Source of the DNA: Chloroflexota bacterium
GTDB taxonomy: Bacteria > Chloroflexota > Anaerolineae > Anaerolineales > Anaerolineaceae
Length of the DNA stretch: 64,000 bases
NCBI GenBank assembly: GCA_021825925.1
Contig: JAKAFP010000004.1
Location: 62,001 to 126,000 of the forward strand
Reading direction: 5' to 3'
The position numbers and the translations under genes are program-made. Below the pieces are notes generated by a model. That model had not been told where the DNA came from. It did not search any database and worked only from the letters and a program-made list of their open reading frames with translations. How positions within the stretch are numbered: position 1 is the first letter of the stretch; each line of letters starts with the position of its first letter. Shown in pieces: positions 18,984 through 27,694 of the stretch.

Positions 18984-19970
18984 TTATTCTTTTGTTGGAT
19001 ACGGAATCTGAAGAAGCTCTGCCGTCTTTCGTTTTGTTTCTTCTGACCGCCGATCATAATGAGCCGTAGTGTTTACGCTTTCGTGCCCCGCCATTTTTGC
19101 TACTGTCGCAATATCAGCCCCTGCATCCAACAAGTCGCTCACAAAGGTCCGCCGCATGTCATGAGGTGTGAATGACTTTATTCCAGCCATAGCTCCTCGT
19201 TTTGCCATCAGAAAATAGATTGCCTGGTTAGACATTTTTCCTTCGCGGACTCTTCCACTTTTATTAATCGACATGAACAATGATCCTTCCTCGTTTCCAC
19301 GAACTCGTATCCATTCGTCCATCGCTTGTTTGGCCCCATTTGTCAGCCAAGCCGTTCTTTCTTTGAACCGCTTTCCAAGTACCCTTAAACGACCCGTCTC
19401 AGGGTCATAATCATTTATCTTAATTGCTACGACCTCTTCGCGGCGCAAACCACAGGCATACATCAAGGCGATGATTGCCCCGTCCCTGACTCCTGCCAGA
19501 GTCGGATCCGTCACACAATTATTTATCAATGCAGAAATCTCACATTGAGAAAGCTCTCGACCTTTCGGGAGAGTCTCCCCTGCCACACAGGGTACATCAG
19601 CAGTTCTTTGATAATCCTCAATACTCATCTGTCCCAATCGCCAGGCGGCCTTCAACACACCACGAATTGCACACAACGTTCGATTAACCGTCGCTGGTTT
19701 GTATCGTTCAATCAGTTTTGTTCGAATCGCCATCGTATGTTGAAAACGGAGAGAGGTCCATGGAAAAGTGATCAAATCTGCTTTATTATCTGATAGAAGT
19801 TTCGCCACTACTCTTAACGCGTGTGCCTGCGAACGCCGGCCTGTTGGGGTCAAACCGGCTAGATAAACTGCAGCAGGATTTTGGTCCAGATTTTGAGTAG
19901 AAATGATCTCTTTATTTGAAATTACAGTTAATTCACTCATAAATTCACCATTACTTTCTTGAATTGTCAT
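18984..19970 (-). CDS. Tyrosine recombinase / integrase (XerC/D-like)
   Basis: A 328-residue site-specific recombinase with all five catalytic positions visible. They are the arginine in CGLRREEV (about 168-175), a lysine in the following hairpin (VLGKRFKERTA), HDMRRTF (about 272-278), GHESVNTT (about 295-302) and the nucleophile in HYDRRS (about 304-309). The N-terminal part (about 25-110) is the SAM-like core-binding domain. The start is either 19970 or 19940 (MSELTV); neither has a strong ribosome site. It lies at the right side of the defence island, mirroring the recombinase trio at the left, and may have carried the island or part of it. Confidence 0.85.
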   Translation of the reverse strand: MTIQESNGEFMSELTVISNKEIISTQNLDQNPAAVYLAGLTPTGRRSQAHALRVVAKLLSDNKADLITFPWTSLRFQHTMAIRTKLIERYKPATVNRTLCAIRGVLKAAWRLGQMSIEDYQRTADVPCVAGETLPKGRELSQCEISALINNCVTDPTLAGVRDGAIIALMYACGLRREEVVAIKINDYDPETGRLRVLGKRFKERTAWLTNGAKQAMDEWIRVRGNEEGSLFMSINKSGRVREGKMSNQAIYFLMAKRGAMAGIKSFTPHDMRRTFVSDLLDAGADIATVAKMAGHESVNTTAHYDRRSEETKRKTAELLQIPYPTKE

Positions 19971-19980
19971 TCACATAAGT

Positions 19981-20020
19981 AATAACGGGTAAGGCAATGC
20001 TCATTGCCTTACCCGTTATT
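19981..20020. terminator. Perfect 19-bp hairpin between the NERD gene and the integrase
   Basis: Bases 19981-19999 and 20002-20020 are exact reverse complements over 19 bp with only 2 nt between them. On the plus strand it is followed by TTTTGTCTTTT, so it resembles a strong Rho-independent terminator on that strand. On the minus strand it follows the NERD gene by 8 nt but has no T run, yet both neighbours read on the minus strand. It could stop antisense transcription, end the NERD transcript through folding alone, or be a recombination site for the adjacent integrase. Confidence 0.6.
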
Positions 20021-20027
20021 TTGTCTT

Positions 20028-21407
20028 TTATGAGATGCCGAAATTGTTTACAAGCTTTTCTAAGGATTTTATGGAATTGGAGTAAATTTCTTCAGCGAGC
20101 TGAACAGCTGACACTTCATGTTTTTCAATTTCTCTGTTTTCCAAAAGTAAAATGTCCGCGATTTCCAGACGTTTTTCGAAAGTCAGCTCAGGAATATCTA
20201 CTGAATTCCTATAAAGGTCGAAGAGATACATTTTATTAATATATGGAACGCCACAATTCGTAATATCCAATTCAACCTCGTCGTGTGTAAAAACGATAAC
20301 TCCATTGATAGCTTTTGTTACCCATGGATTATCTTGCGAAAACTTTGAAAAGATAGTCGTGATTTTTTCTAATGCCGTTGTTATTTGATCATCAGGTCTA
20401 AAAGGTTTATCAAATTTTTTCTCTTCCCACCCATCCAAATAATGTTGACCACTGTGCTTCATATACACAAATTGTTTCCATATTCCATCACGGAAAATGA
20501 CTTTTCCTGTTAGATATTTACTTTCAAGGATCCAGATACCTTTATGCGAGATTGATATACCATCCATGTCACCCCGTATATTTGTTTTAAGACCAGGAAT
20601 ATAGATTACTGTATTAGACGAATCATCCAATACATAATGATTATTTACTAATTCAACTTCTCCAGGGATTCCTTTTTCAGCTTCTGGGTTATCCTGAATA
20701 AACTTGCGAAAATATTCTTTTCCATCGTCTTTATATTGGATTTCTTCCATCCATCTCTCAACTAAATTAGGACAAGAATATTTATTGAAAAAATCTTCAG
20801 GTTCCTGAGGCAATTTTGGGCATTGAATAACCATTCTTTGAGTGTGGACTGGTTTTGGGGCCGGCTGATATGTTGATAATGGGATTGATTTTATTGGGAT
20901 TTTTACAATAAAAACGATGAGGGTTGCTATTGCAATTCCAAAAAATACCTGAGTTGATAGACCAGAGAAACAAAGCAGGTAAGAAATATTCCGAAATAGA
21001 ATTAGCAGGAAGATAGATCCAAACCCGCATAGAAGAGAACCAATACTAATAAAAAGCCATTTTTTATTAGTATTCCAATTTTCGGTTTGTTTTTGTTGGT
21101 TTTGCGCAGTTCGTTGTTCCATCAATTCTTTATGTGAAGCCATCCTGAATTGCTCGTTTGATTCCCATTCAGAGAGTTTTAATCGTCCGGTGTCTTCATA
21201 TTGAGCAATAAGAGATATTTCTTTCGCTCGCCATTCATCCATTTCTTTATAATATTTTTCCATGGATTTAGAATACGAATCTTTCGTTCGTCTGATAAAC
21301 TCAGGTTTCGTTTTTGTTTCCCATTCTGTTTTCAAATTTTGATCGAGTTCCAAAGCACGTTTGTATCCATTGAGTAGATCTGAGAATTTCTTATTGATGA
21401 TTAGCAT
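20028..21407 (-). CDS. Membrane-anchored NERD-domain (nuclease-related) protein
   Basis: A 459-residue protein with three parts. The N-terminal region (about 1-115) is charged and likely coiled, two hydrophobic segments follow (about 116-165), and the C-terminal NERD domain is cytoplasmic. The NERD signature appears as GIPGEVELVNNHYVL, NIRGDMDGISIS and GIWILESKYLTGKV, supplying the conserved E, D and E-x-K of the PD-(D/E)xK nuclease fold. NERD proteins are predicted nucleases found in mobile and defence contexts; activity is mostly unproven. A perfect ribosome site (AAGGAGG) lies 5 nt before the ATG. It stands alone at the right end of the island, next to the integrase. Confidence 0.75.
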   Translation of the reverse strand: MLIINKKFSDLLNGYKRALELDQNLKTEWETKTKPEFIRRTKDSYSKSMEKYYKEMDEWRAKEISLIAQYEDTGRLKLSEWESNEQFRMASHKELMEQRTAQNQQKQTENWNTNKKWLFISIGSLLCGFGSIFLLILFRNISYLLCFSGLSTQVFFGIAIATLIVFIVKIPIKSIPLSTYQPAPKPVHTQRMVIQCPKLPQEPEDFFNKYSCPNLVERWMEEIQYKDDGKEYFRKFIQDNPEAEKGIPGEVELVNNHYVLDDSSNTVIYIPGLKTNIRGDMDGISISHKGIWILESKYLTGKVIFRDGIWKQFVYMKHSGQHYLDGWEEKKFDKPFRPDDQITTALEKITTIFSKFSQDNPWVTKAINGVIVFTHDEVELDITNCGVPYINKMYLFDLYRNSVDIPELTFEKRLEIADILLLENREIEKHEVSAVQLAEEIYSNSIKSLEKLVNNFGIS

Positions 21408-21969
21408 GTAAAACCTCCTTCTTGGTTGGTAGGATTAATGTTCTATGTATTAATAATAACAACCGAAAAGGGGTTTGTGTAAATGGGTTTTTAGGCGAAA
21501 AAGGGTGAAAACCGGTAAAATAACGAAAAATAGCAGCTGATTATTCATAATAAATAAAATTTATGCTTAATATTTTTGAATAAATTAATAAAAAAGCCCG
21601 TTTTTTGGTTAAAAACAGCCAAAAAAGGGGTTTGAGTTCTGGTTGGGCAGAATTGAACTTTTTTCGATTTTTGATGAAAATTCAGGAAATTTTAAGGTTT
21701 CCAAATACTATTTATACTAAATTCGCCCAAAATCAAAGTTTCTATGACCTTCTCAAATTCCATTCTTATAAAACACCAAAAGTCAGTTTACTAAACTGTC
21801 ATAATTAGTTTCATAGTGTCTCAAAATGTCTATAATTTAAATCAAATATAATATTTTATTGATTATCTCTGGAATAATTTGTGAATATAATAATGATGAT
21901 TGATGATTCATCGTCTCTATACAGATGTTTACAATTTTATAAGCAAGTAGAAAAAAAGAGACTAAAACA
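21408..21969. other. A+T-rich gap with short repeats
   Basis: No supported gene in about 560 nt. AAAAGGGGTTTG occurs at 21466-21477 and 21623-21634, and TTTTTTGG at 21601-21608 pairs with CCAAAAAA at 21619-21626. This marks the boundary between the defence island and the metal-related genes and may hold the end of the mobile region. Confidence 0.35.
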
Positions 21970-22725
21970 ATGGGCATAATTTCTGACTTAATTGATTCCG
22001 TAAACAGTCCCAAAAACGATATCCCTGTGGAAGAGGTATTAGTTGGTCTGTATTGGACACTAGTTAAAAGTCGAGAAACTGGTTTGGGAGCAACCAATAC
22101 CGATATCACTTGTTGTTATGCTAAAAACATGGATGATGTCGGAAAATTACATCAGAAGTCGGTGTTGGAGCTTGTCGGTATGCTCAACTCCAATCACGTG
22201 CTTGGACCAAGTATTGGCATGGCCGCCCTTAATTCGATTATCCCGGTTAAGCCAGGTGATGGGGTTGATATAAACGCAAGAGAAGTAATCTTTCAAAATA
22301 GCTGTCAAAAACAAATCGCCATTGTTGGGCATTTTTCATTTGCATCACAATTAAAAGAGACAGCACGTAAAGTATGGGTGCTTGAACTTGATCCTACGGA
22401 AGATGAATACCCCGCTTCACAGGCAGATCAGATACTACCACAAGCTGATGTCATTGGAATCACAGCCAGCACTATTATTAACGGCACATTCGACAACCTT
22501 TCAAAACTATTTCCGCCTCAGGCGTTGGTAGTAATGATCGGTCCGAGTACACCATTGAGTCCGATTTTGTTCGATTATGGGGTTGATATTCTAGCTGGCT
22601 CACGCGTTATTGACCCATCCACCCTTATCCACTATGTTGGCCAAGGAGCTGCGCTTCATAAAGTTGAGGGGATGAATCGTTTTACAATTGTGAAGGATTC
22701 TGTAAAATCTAAATTAGTGCATTAA
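21970..22725 (+). CDS. DUF364-like protein (putative heavy-metal chelation domain)
   Basis: A 251-residue soluble protein resembling the DUF364/DUF4213 group, described as putative heavy-metal chelation proteins with a Rossmann-like C-terminal half. Visible family features are an N-terminal segment VEEVLVGLYWTLV (about 18-30), GPSIGMAALNS (about 78-88), the strand IAIVGHFSF (about 117-125), LELDPTEDEYP, and VVMIGPSTPLSPILFDYGVDILAGS near 180-205. Some relatives lie near molybdenum, tungsten or siderophore genes; the substrate is unknown. Here it is 61 nt upstream of a tungsten-enzyme maturase, which suggests a role in metal handling for that enzyme. Confidence 0.7.
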   Translation: MGIISDLIDSVNSPKNDIPVEEVLVGLYWTLVKSRETGLGATNTDITCCYAKNMDDVGKLHQKSVLELVGMLNSNHVLGPSIGMAALNSIIPVKPGDGVDINAREVIFQNSCQKQIAIVGHFSFASQLKETARKVWVLELDPTEDEYPASQADQILPQADVIGITASTIINGTFDNLSKLFPPQALVVMIGPSTPLSPILFDYGVDILAGSRVIDPSTLIHYVGQGAALHKVEGMNRFTIVKDSVKSKLVH

Positions 22726-22750
22726 ATTACCTGGGTGAATACCTTCTCCA

Positions 22751-22779
22751 TAGACAGTTTTCTGAGAAATTGTTAAACT
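22751..22779 (+). promoter_or_regulatory. Putative leaderless promoter of the radical SAM gene
   Basis: TAGACA at 22751-22756 and TAAACT at 22774-22779 are separated by exactly 17 nt, and the ATG follows after 7 nt at 22787. There is no Shine-Dalgarno before this ATG. Transcription from here would begin at or next to the start codon. Confidence 0.45.
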
Positions 22780-22786
22780 CAATACA

Positions 22787-24049
22787 ATGCGAAATAATAA
22801 GAAGACCAATATATCAATCAATAAATACGGTGGTTTGGTGCTTCCAGAGGAATTACGCGAACAATCCAACCTAATTCCTGGTACGAATGCCGAAATGAAT
22901 CTCAGTGAGAATTGTATCGAGACCCCACCCACGATAAATAAGTTGAAAAGAGTTTACATAGAACCAACAAATGTCTGTAATCTTGAGTGCAGGACTTGCA
23001 TGCGAAATATCTGGCAGGAACAGAATGGTTTTATGTCAATGGAGACTTATGAAAAAATAATCGAGTCAATCCGTTGGATTAACCCAATTCCATTGTTTTT
23101 CTTCGGCGGGATTGGTGAACCGTTAGCTCACCCTAATATTCGCGAAATGGTTACTCTAGCAAAAAATATTGGGGCTGAGGTCGAATTAATTACAAATGGA
23201 ATTCTTTTAGACGAAGCTGTTTCAATATGGATGATTGAATTAGGGTTAGATCGTCTTTGGGTATCCATTGATGGAGCTAAACCTGAAAGTTACGCAGATA
23301 TTAGACTTGGGGACGCATTACCAAAAGTTATTTCAAATCTCAAACAGTTAAAAAAATTGAAAGTAAATCCAATTACTATTCCTACAGGCAACCCAAAACT
23401 AGGGATTGCCTTTGTTGCTATGCAACGCAATTTTAAAGATCTTCCTGATGTTGTGGGGTTAGGTAAAAAGCTCGGGGCAGATCTTTTTTCCATCAGTAAT
23501 GTTTTACCTTACACTGAGGAACTCCGTTCGCAAATGCTTTACTCTCGATCACTATATATTTCTTACCCTCACTCCATTGAAAATTCCTCCATTATTAATC
23601 TACCGAGATTTGATCTCAACGAACCAACGTTAAGGATTGTTTCTGAAACATTTACGAAAAACAACATTTCGCGGCTCAACAATAAAACGGTCGATAATTC
23701 AGCCAATTTATGTCCATTTGTAAATAAAAGCAGCATATCAGTAAGATGGGATGGCAACGTAAGCCCTTGTTTATCGCTGTTGCACTCCCACACAAGTTAT
23801 TTAGATGACACGTTTCGCACGACCAAAGAATTCTTTGTGGGTAGTGTAAATGCAAAGCCATTATTAGATATTTGGAATGATTTGGAATATGTTGAACTGA
23901 GAGAACGTCTTATGACTTTTGACTTTTCTCCCTGTACAATGTGCAACAGTTGCGAAATGGCTGAATCAAACCTGGAAGATTGTTTTGGAAACGTCCATCC
24001 AACCTGTGGCGGTTGCCTGTGGACTCAAGGTTTTATAAAATGCCCTTAA
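22787..24049 (+). CDS. Radical SAM/SPASM maturase of a tungsten-cofactor oxidoreductase
   Basis: A 420-residue radical SAM protein. An AbrB/SpoVT-like N-terminal segment (INKYGGLVLPEELREQ, about 9-24) precedes the SAM-binding CNLECRTC motif (CxxxCxxC, about 64-71), a GGIGEP strand, and a SPASM-type C-terminal domain with many cysteines (CPFVNKSS, VSPCLSLLHSH, CTMCNSCEMAE, CGGC). This combination, with an AbrB-like head and the RWDGNVSPCLSLLHSH block, matches the family I know as tungsten cofactor oxidoreductase radical SAM maturase. That family normally sits beside aldehyde:ferredoxin oxidoreductase genes. No such oxidoreductase is in the window, so its client is elsewhere or the gene is orphaned. 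It should bind two or three 4Fe-4S clusters and act in the cytoplasm. Confidence 0.75.
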   Translation: MRNNKKTNISINKYGGLVLPEELREQSNLIPGTNAEMNLSENCIETPPTINKLKRVYIEPTNVCNLECRTCMRNIWQEQNGFMSMETYEKIIESIRWINPIPLFFFGGIGEPLAHPNIREMVTLAKNIGAEVELITNGILLDEAVSIWMIELGLDRLWVSIDGAKPESYADIRLGDALPKVISNLKQLKKLKVNPITIPTGNPKLGIAFVAMQRNFKDLPDVVGLGKKLGADLFSISNVLPYTEELRSQMLYSRSLYISYPHSIENSSIINLPRFDLNEPTLRIVSETFTKNNISRLNNKTVDNSANLCPFVNKSSISVRWDGNVSPCLSLLHSHTSYLDDTFRTTKEFFVGSVNAKPLLDIWNDLEYVELRERLMTFDFSPCTMCNSCEMAESNLEDCFGNVHPTCGGCLWTQGFIKCP

Positions 24050-24299
24050 GAGATAAATGCGAAGATCTTTTCCAAGCTAGCACTGTATTAATAAACAAAT
24101 AAACAATTAGCGTTCGAAGCTTGTCACGTGTCTCATCAGCTTAATTTAGTCAAAGAATTTCGATTGTACTTTAATATTTAGAAAAAATCTTTGAAATAAT
24201 AAATAGCACAAAGGGGGGACTAAATTTTATTATTCCAGATACATTAGGTAAACTATATGCGGTATTTTCTAATTCATTTTCCTGAGGTATATCACTCCC

Positions 24300-24416
24300 A
24301 TGGATCAAAAAAAACGCGTTTTAGTCCTTTGTACCGGAAATTCCGCTCGTAGTCATATGACTGAAGAAATCATAAATCACGACCTGAAAGAGACCTGGCT
24401 GCAAATTCCACTTTGA
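24300..24416 (+). pseudogene. N-terminal fragment of an arsenate reductase (arsC)
   Basis: From ATG at 24300 the frame reads MDQKKRVLVLCTGNSARS, the P-loop and N terminus of a low-molecular-weight phosphatase-type arsenate reductase, and closely matches the intact ArsC at 40522-40950 (MDQKMRVLFLCTGNSARS). Homology seems to end near TW (about 24399), and the frame stops at 24416. The catalytic C-x-x-x-x-x-R loop is present but the two redox cysteines and most of the fold are missing. The fragment is fused tail-to-tail with a PIG-L fragment on the other strand. The 250 nt before it (24050-24299) hold no gene. Confidence 0.75.
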
Positions 24417-24510
24417 GAAAATGTGCCAAAATTCCCCCCATGCCATAACTTTCATCATCTGGGTGAGCCAGGACTACCAAGATTGTTTTGTTTTTCGTTC
24501 CATTTTTCAT
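24370..24510 (-). pseudogene. N-terminal fragment of a PIG-L/LmbE-family deacetylase
   Basis: The minus-strand frame begins at 24510, overlapping the stop of the molybdenum-enzyme small subunit (ATGA). It reads KTILVVLAHPDDESYGMGG: the AHPDDE zinc-binding motif of PIG-L de-N-acetylases. After about 31 residues similarity is lost, and the frame stops at 24370-24372. It was evidently the third, translationally coupled gene of the molybdenum oxidoreductase operon and was cut off by a deletion or rearrangement that joined it to the arsC fragment. Confidence 0.75.
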
Positions 24511-24995
24511 AATTTATTCGATTCAAAATTTAGTACTTGTTGTTGAGCTTTTAGGGCACCTTCAATAATTGGCTCATATCCAGTGCATCGACAAAGATGT
24601 TTATTCAGTGCAGTAATAATTTCCTCTTCACTGGCTTTGGGTTTTTGGTCAAATAGCGCAACCATTTCGGTGAGAATGCCGGGTGTGCAAAAACCGCATT
24701 GGATAGCACCTGATTGGATCAAAGCTTCTTGTACAACGTGAAGTTTCGTGCCATCTGATAACCCTTCAACGGTCACCAAATTACCGCCATCCGCTTTTTC
24801 CACAGAAGTAGTGCAGCTTTTCACTGCCCGCCCATTCAAAATTACAACACAACTTCCACAGGTTCCGTTGTCGCAACCTCTTTTTGTTCCAGTCAGATTG
24901 AGCTGCTCTCTGATCAAGTCGATCAATTTCAGTTCAGGTTCCACATCCAAAGAATGCTGCTGACCGTTAATATTGAAAGTGACTGACTTTTTCAT
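24507..24995 (-). CDS. 2Fe-2S small subunit of a molybdenum hydroxylase (CoxS/aldehyde oxidoreductase type)
   Basis: A 162-residue iron-sulphur subunit of the xanthine oxidase family. The N-terminal plant-ferredoxin cluster motif is CDNGTCGSCVV (about residues 40-50) with the fourth cysteine in VKSCTT (about 61). The C-terminal cluster has IQCGFCTPG (about 98-106) and LCRCTGY (about 133-139). It passes electrons from the molybdenum site. The start overlaps the stop of the large subunit by 4 nt (ATGA). No FAD subunit (CoxM type) follows; the next gene is a broken PIG-L. An enzyme without flavin subunit would need another electron acceptor, as in the Desulfovibrio-type aldehyde oxidoreductase. 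Confidence 0.9.
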   Translation of the reverse strand: MKKSVTFNINGQQHSLDVEPELKLIDLIREQLNLTGTKRGCDNGTCGSCVVILNGRAVKSCTTSVEKADGGNLVTVEGLSDGTKLHVVQEALIQSGAIQCGFCTPGILTEMVALFDQKPKASEEEIITALNKHLCRCTGYEPIIEGALKAQQQVLNFESNKL

Positions 24996-27319
24996 TTTGC
25001 TTCTTCCTTCCTGGTTTCAATTGCAGCCTTTATCTTTTCAGGCGTCACCGGAAGCTCAAAATAATCAACTCCTATTGCATCATATATTGCATTGAGAATA
25101 GCTGGAGCTACACCAATAACCGGATGTTCTCCAATACCACGTGCTCCAAAAGCTCCGATAGGATCAGGAGTTTCTACAAATTCAATGGTTTGGCGGGGTG
25201 CTTCTTTAAGGGTTGGTATATGATAAAAGAAAAAATGCGGATTTGTAATTTGACCTGCTTTATCTATCTTCACTTCTTCATAAAGTGCTGCCCCAAGACC
25301 AATAATTACGCCACCCATCACCGTGCCTCGAATCTGTAATGGATTAATAACAGTGCCGACATCGAATGCTGAAGCGACATGATCTACGATGACTTTTCCA
25401 CTCTTTTTTTCAATGCGGATTTCAGCACCTTGTGCACCGAAAGTATATGTTACTCCCAAATTTCCCTGTCCATTCTTGTCAGGATTGGAATACCTGGGCA
25501 GACGCGCATCGGATACAGATTGGGCTACCTCTCCAACAGTGATGCCATCTTGAGTAATATACCCGCGGTTTAATTCGATTATTGAGATCTTGATTGAGGG
25601 ATCATTTCTAAGATAGACTGTTTCGCCATCATAATCCAGGTAGTCCACATTTGTTTTAAGAGTTTGAGCGGCAGTAATCTTTAAGATATTGATCATTTTT
25701 TCCGCTGCTCTTACGATCGCTCTGCCGCCTTGCATGGTAAACATGGAGCCGATTGTTTGCCATTCATAAGGAGAAAACTGGGTGTCTATCTCTGTGTATA
25801 CCCTGATTTTTTCAGGTGGAATTTTCAGGGCTTCAGCGGTAATCTGTTGAACAACGGTCCGCAAACCCTGACCCACTTCAGCACCACCCATGTTTACCGA
25901 TACGCTGCCATCAATATTCATTTTCATGTAACAGCCTTTGGTTGAGAATGGTGCGCCTTTTGGGGATTTCATCAGTGCAGCAAAACCTCGGCCATAATAG
26001 TAATTATGATCTTCATTAGGTTGTGGATGGTCATAGATTGATGTCTTCACAATTTCAGTGCAGGCTTCCACGCTACCATTTGATTCCCATATATGTTCCC
26101 CAAGTGAGTTGATCTTGCCTTCCTTTAGGTAGTTTTTCCTTCTCAACTCAAGAGGATTCATTTTTAATTCACGCGCAAGAATATCCATCATGCGTTCGGT
26201 AGCAAATTGCGGTTCAGCGTGTCCGTAACCGCGAAAAGCGCCTACAGGTGGCGTATTTGTATAAACGGAGTAGCCAGTAAGATCACAGTGTGGAAATTCA
26301 TATGGGCCAGTTGAATTATGGGTAGCCGCCATCAACACATTTACCCCGGTATCACTATAAGCGCCCGTTGAATGGTAAACCGTTGTTTTTAGAGCAACCA
26401 GTGTCCCATCCTTCTTTGATCCCATCTTCATGACTGTACGAATACCATGCCCCAGAAGTGTGCTGGTGATGTCTTCTTTGCGTGAGGCTACCCATTTCAC
26501 TGGATAGCCGGGGACGAAACTCGCTATCCAGGCAACTGTTTCCTCAACAGTTACGTCCGATTTGTAGCCAAAACACCCGCCCAATTCAGGAATGTGAATC
26601 CTTACATCTGAGACTGGGATACCATACGACTTGGCCAATTCATCACGTATGATAAATGGACAGATTGACGACGACCAGATTTCTAAGGTCCGATCTTCCT
26701 TGAACCAAGCGATGGTGCCGTGTGGTTCCAGGGCAGCGCAGGAAGCCAATGGATAATTAAATTCATGCTCAATGATCACATCTGCATCACGAAATCCGTT
26801 TTCACCCGCTCCTTTGACCAACCGGTATTTATGTGCAATATTCGTCCCCAGTTCAGGGTGAATAGTGGGTAAGTGCCAGTAGTCTGCAAGATCAGGATGA
26901 ATTAGGATGGAATTCTCTTGCAAGGATTCTTTCGCATCAACATAAACTGGTAATGGGGCATAAGCAACTTTTATTAGTTCTACAGCCTCTTTGGCGTGAA
27001 CAGGAGTATCAGCAATGACAGCAGCGACAGGTTCTCCTATATGGCGAACACGTTTAACCGCCATTGGGACAAAATCACTAATATTATCGCCATAGTGAAT
27101 CTTGCAATCCCGGCCAGTTACGACTTTTACTACACCTGGGTAATTATCTGCATCACTGGTATCGATATCGACTAACATTGCATGTGCAAATCTTGGTCGA
27201 AGAATCGCAGTATAAAGCATGCCAGGAATGCGGATATCGTCAAGGAAGATGGCCTTTCCAGTGGCCTTCGCAATGGCATCCGGACGGATGTAACTTTTAC
27301 CCAGATATTTGTAAGTCAT
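24992..27319 (-). CDS. Molybdopterin-binding large subunit of a molybdenum hydroxylase (aldehyde/xanthine oxidase family)
   Basis: A 775-residue catalytic subunit that hydroxylates aldehydes or N-heterocycles at a molybdopterin cytosine dinucleotide cofactor. Family landmarks in order are GKAIFLDDIRIPGML near residues 17-31, LGGCFGYKSDV near 247-257, PPVGAFRGYGHAEPQFA near 350-366, GGAEVGQGLRT near 470-480 and GARGIGEHP near 725-733. The last carries the base-catalyst glutamate. The start has AAGGAG upstream. It forms an operon with the small subunit and formerly the PIG-L gene. The precise substrate cannot be read; the absence of a flavin subunit argues against classical xanthine dehydrogenase. 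Confidence 0.88.
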   Translation of the reverse strand: MTYKYLGKSYIRPDAIAKATGKAIFLDDIRIPGMLYTAILRPRFAHAMLVDIDTSDADNYPGVVKVVTGRDCKIHYGDNISDFVPMAVKRVRHIGEPVAAVIADTPVHAKEAVELIKVAYAPLPVYVDAKESLQENSILIHPDLADYWHLPTIHPELGTNIAHKYRLVKGAGENGFRDADVIIEHEFNYPLASCAALEPHGTIAWFKEDRTLEIWSSSICPFIIRDELAKSYGIPVSDVRIHIPELGGCFGYKSDVTVEETVAWIASFVPGYPVKWVASRKEDITSTLLGHGIRTVMKMGSKKDGTLVALKTTVYHSTGAYSDTGVNVLMAATHNSTGPYEFPHCDLTGYSVYTNTPPVGAFRGYGHAEPQFATERMMDILARELKMNPLELRRKNYLKEGKINSLGEHIWESNGSVEACTEIVKTSIYDHPQPNEDHNYYYGRGFAALMKSPKGAPFSTKGCYMKMNIDGSVSVNMGGAEVGQGLRTVVQQITAEALKIPPEKIRVYTEIDTQFSPYEWQTIGSMFTMQGGRAIVRAAEKMINILKITAAQTLKTNVDYLDYDGETVYLRNDPSIKISIIELNRGYITQDGITVGEVAQSVSDARLPRYSNPDKNGQGNLGVTYTFGAQGAEIRIEKKSGKVIVDHVASAFDVGTVINPLQIRGTVMGGVIIGLGAALYEEVKIDKAGQITNPHFFFYHIPTLKEAPRQTIEFVETPDPIGAFGARGIGEHPVIGVAPAILNAIYDAIGVDYFELPVTPEKIKAAIETRKEEAK

Positions 27320-27357
27320 CGCTAAACTCCTTTATCGCTTTTGCAAATTGTCCTTAC

Positions 27358-27669
27358 TTATCCTAACTCTATTTGTCCGGAATGCGATGTTCCTTTCTGC
27401 TCTATTTCGACAATTTTCTTTCGAATAAGTGGAATTGAGATTTTTTCTCCGTTGCTTACAATAGAATCATTAACAAAAACAATGGGTAATCTACTCGTTG
27501 GAGGAATTGTCGGGCAGTCAGGATCAAAGAGATCAAAGTAAAGAACTTTTACCTGATCTGGATAACGGGTTTTCAATTGACCGGATGCCCATTCAGCAAC
27601 ATCTCGCCATGTATCCTTAATCCCTTCTTTACAAGCAATCGGAGCGCCAACAATTTTTACCGTATACAT
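27358..27669 (-). CDS. Small thioredoxin-fold protein, YuzD-like
   Basis: A 103-residue protein with a thioredoxin-like pattern: strand YTVKIVGAPIAC (1-12), helix DVAEWASGQLKTRYPDQVK, strand VLYFDLFDP, then LPIVFVNDSIVSNGEKI with the usual cis-proline position. Only one cysteine is at the active-site area (ACKEG), so it is not a normal CxxC thioredoxin. Length and order resemble Bacillus YuzD (DUF1462), of unknown function. It is the last gene of the arsR-arsD-arsA-ylbF-ylbF series, so it may have a redox or chaperone task in arsenic handling, though it could also belong with the next operon. Confidence 0.55.
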   Translation of the reverse strand: MYTVKIVGAPIACKEGIKDTWRDVAEWASGQLKTRYPDQVKVLYFDLFDPDCPTIPPTSRLPIVFVNDSIVSNGEKISIPLIRKKIVEIEQKGTSHSGQIELG

Positions 27670-27694
27670 CTCGTCTCTTCACTGACATTTTTTG

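Noticed and set aside
21605..21808. 67-codon frame upstream of the DUF364-like gene
   Set aside because: It has A+T-rich random composition, no ribosome site and no recognisable domain.
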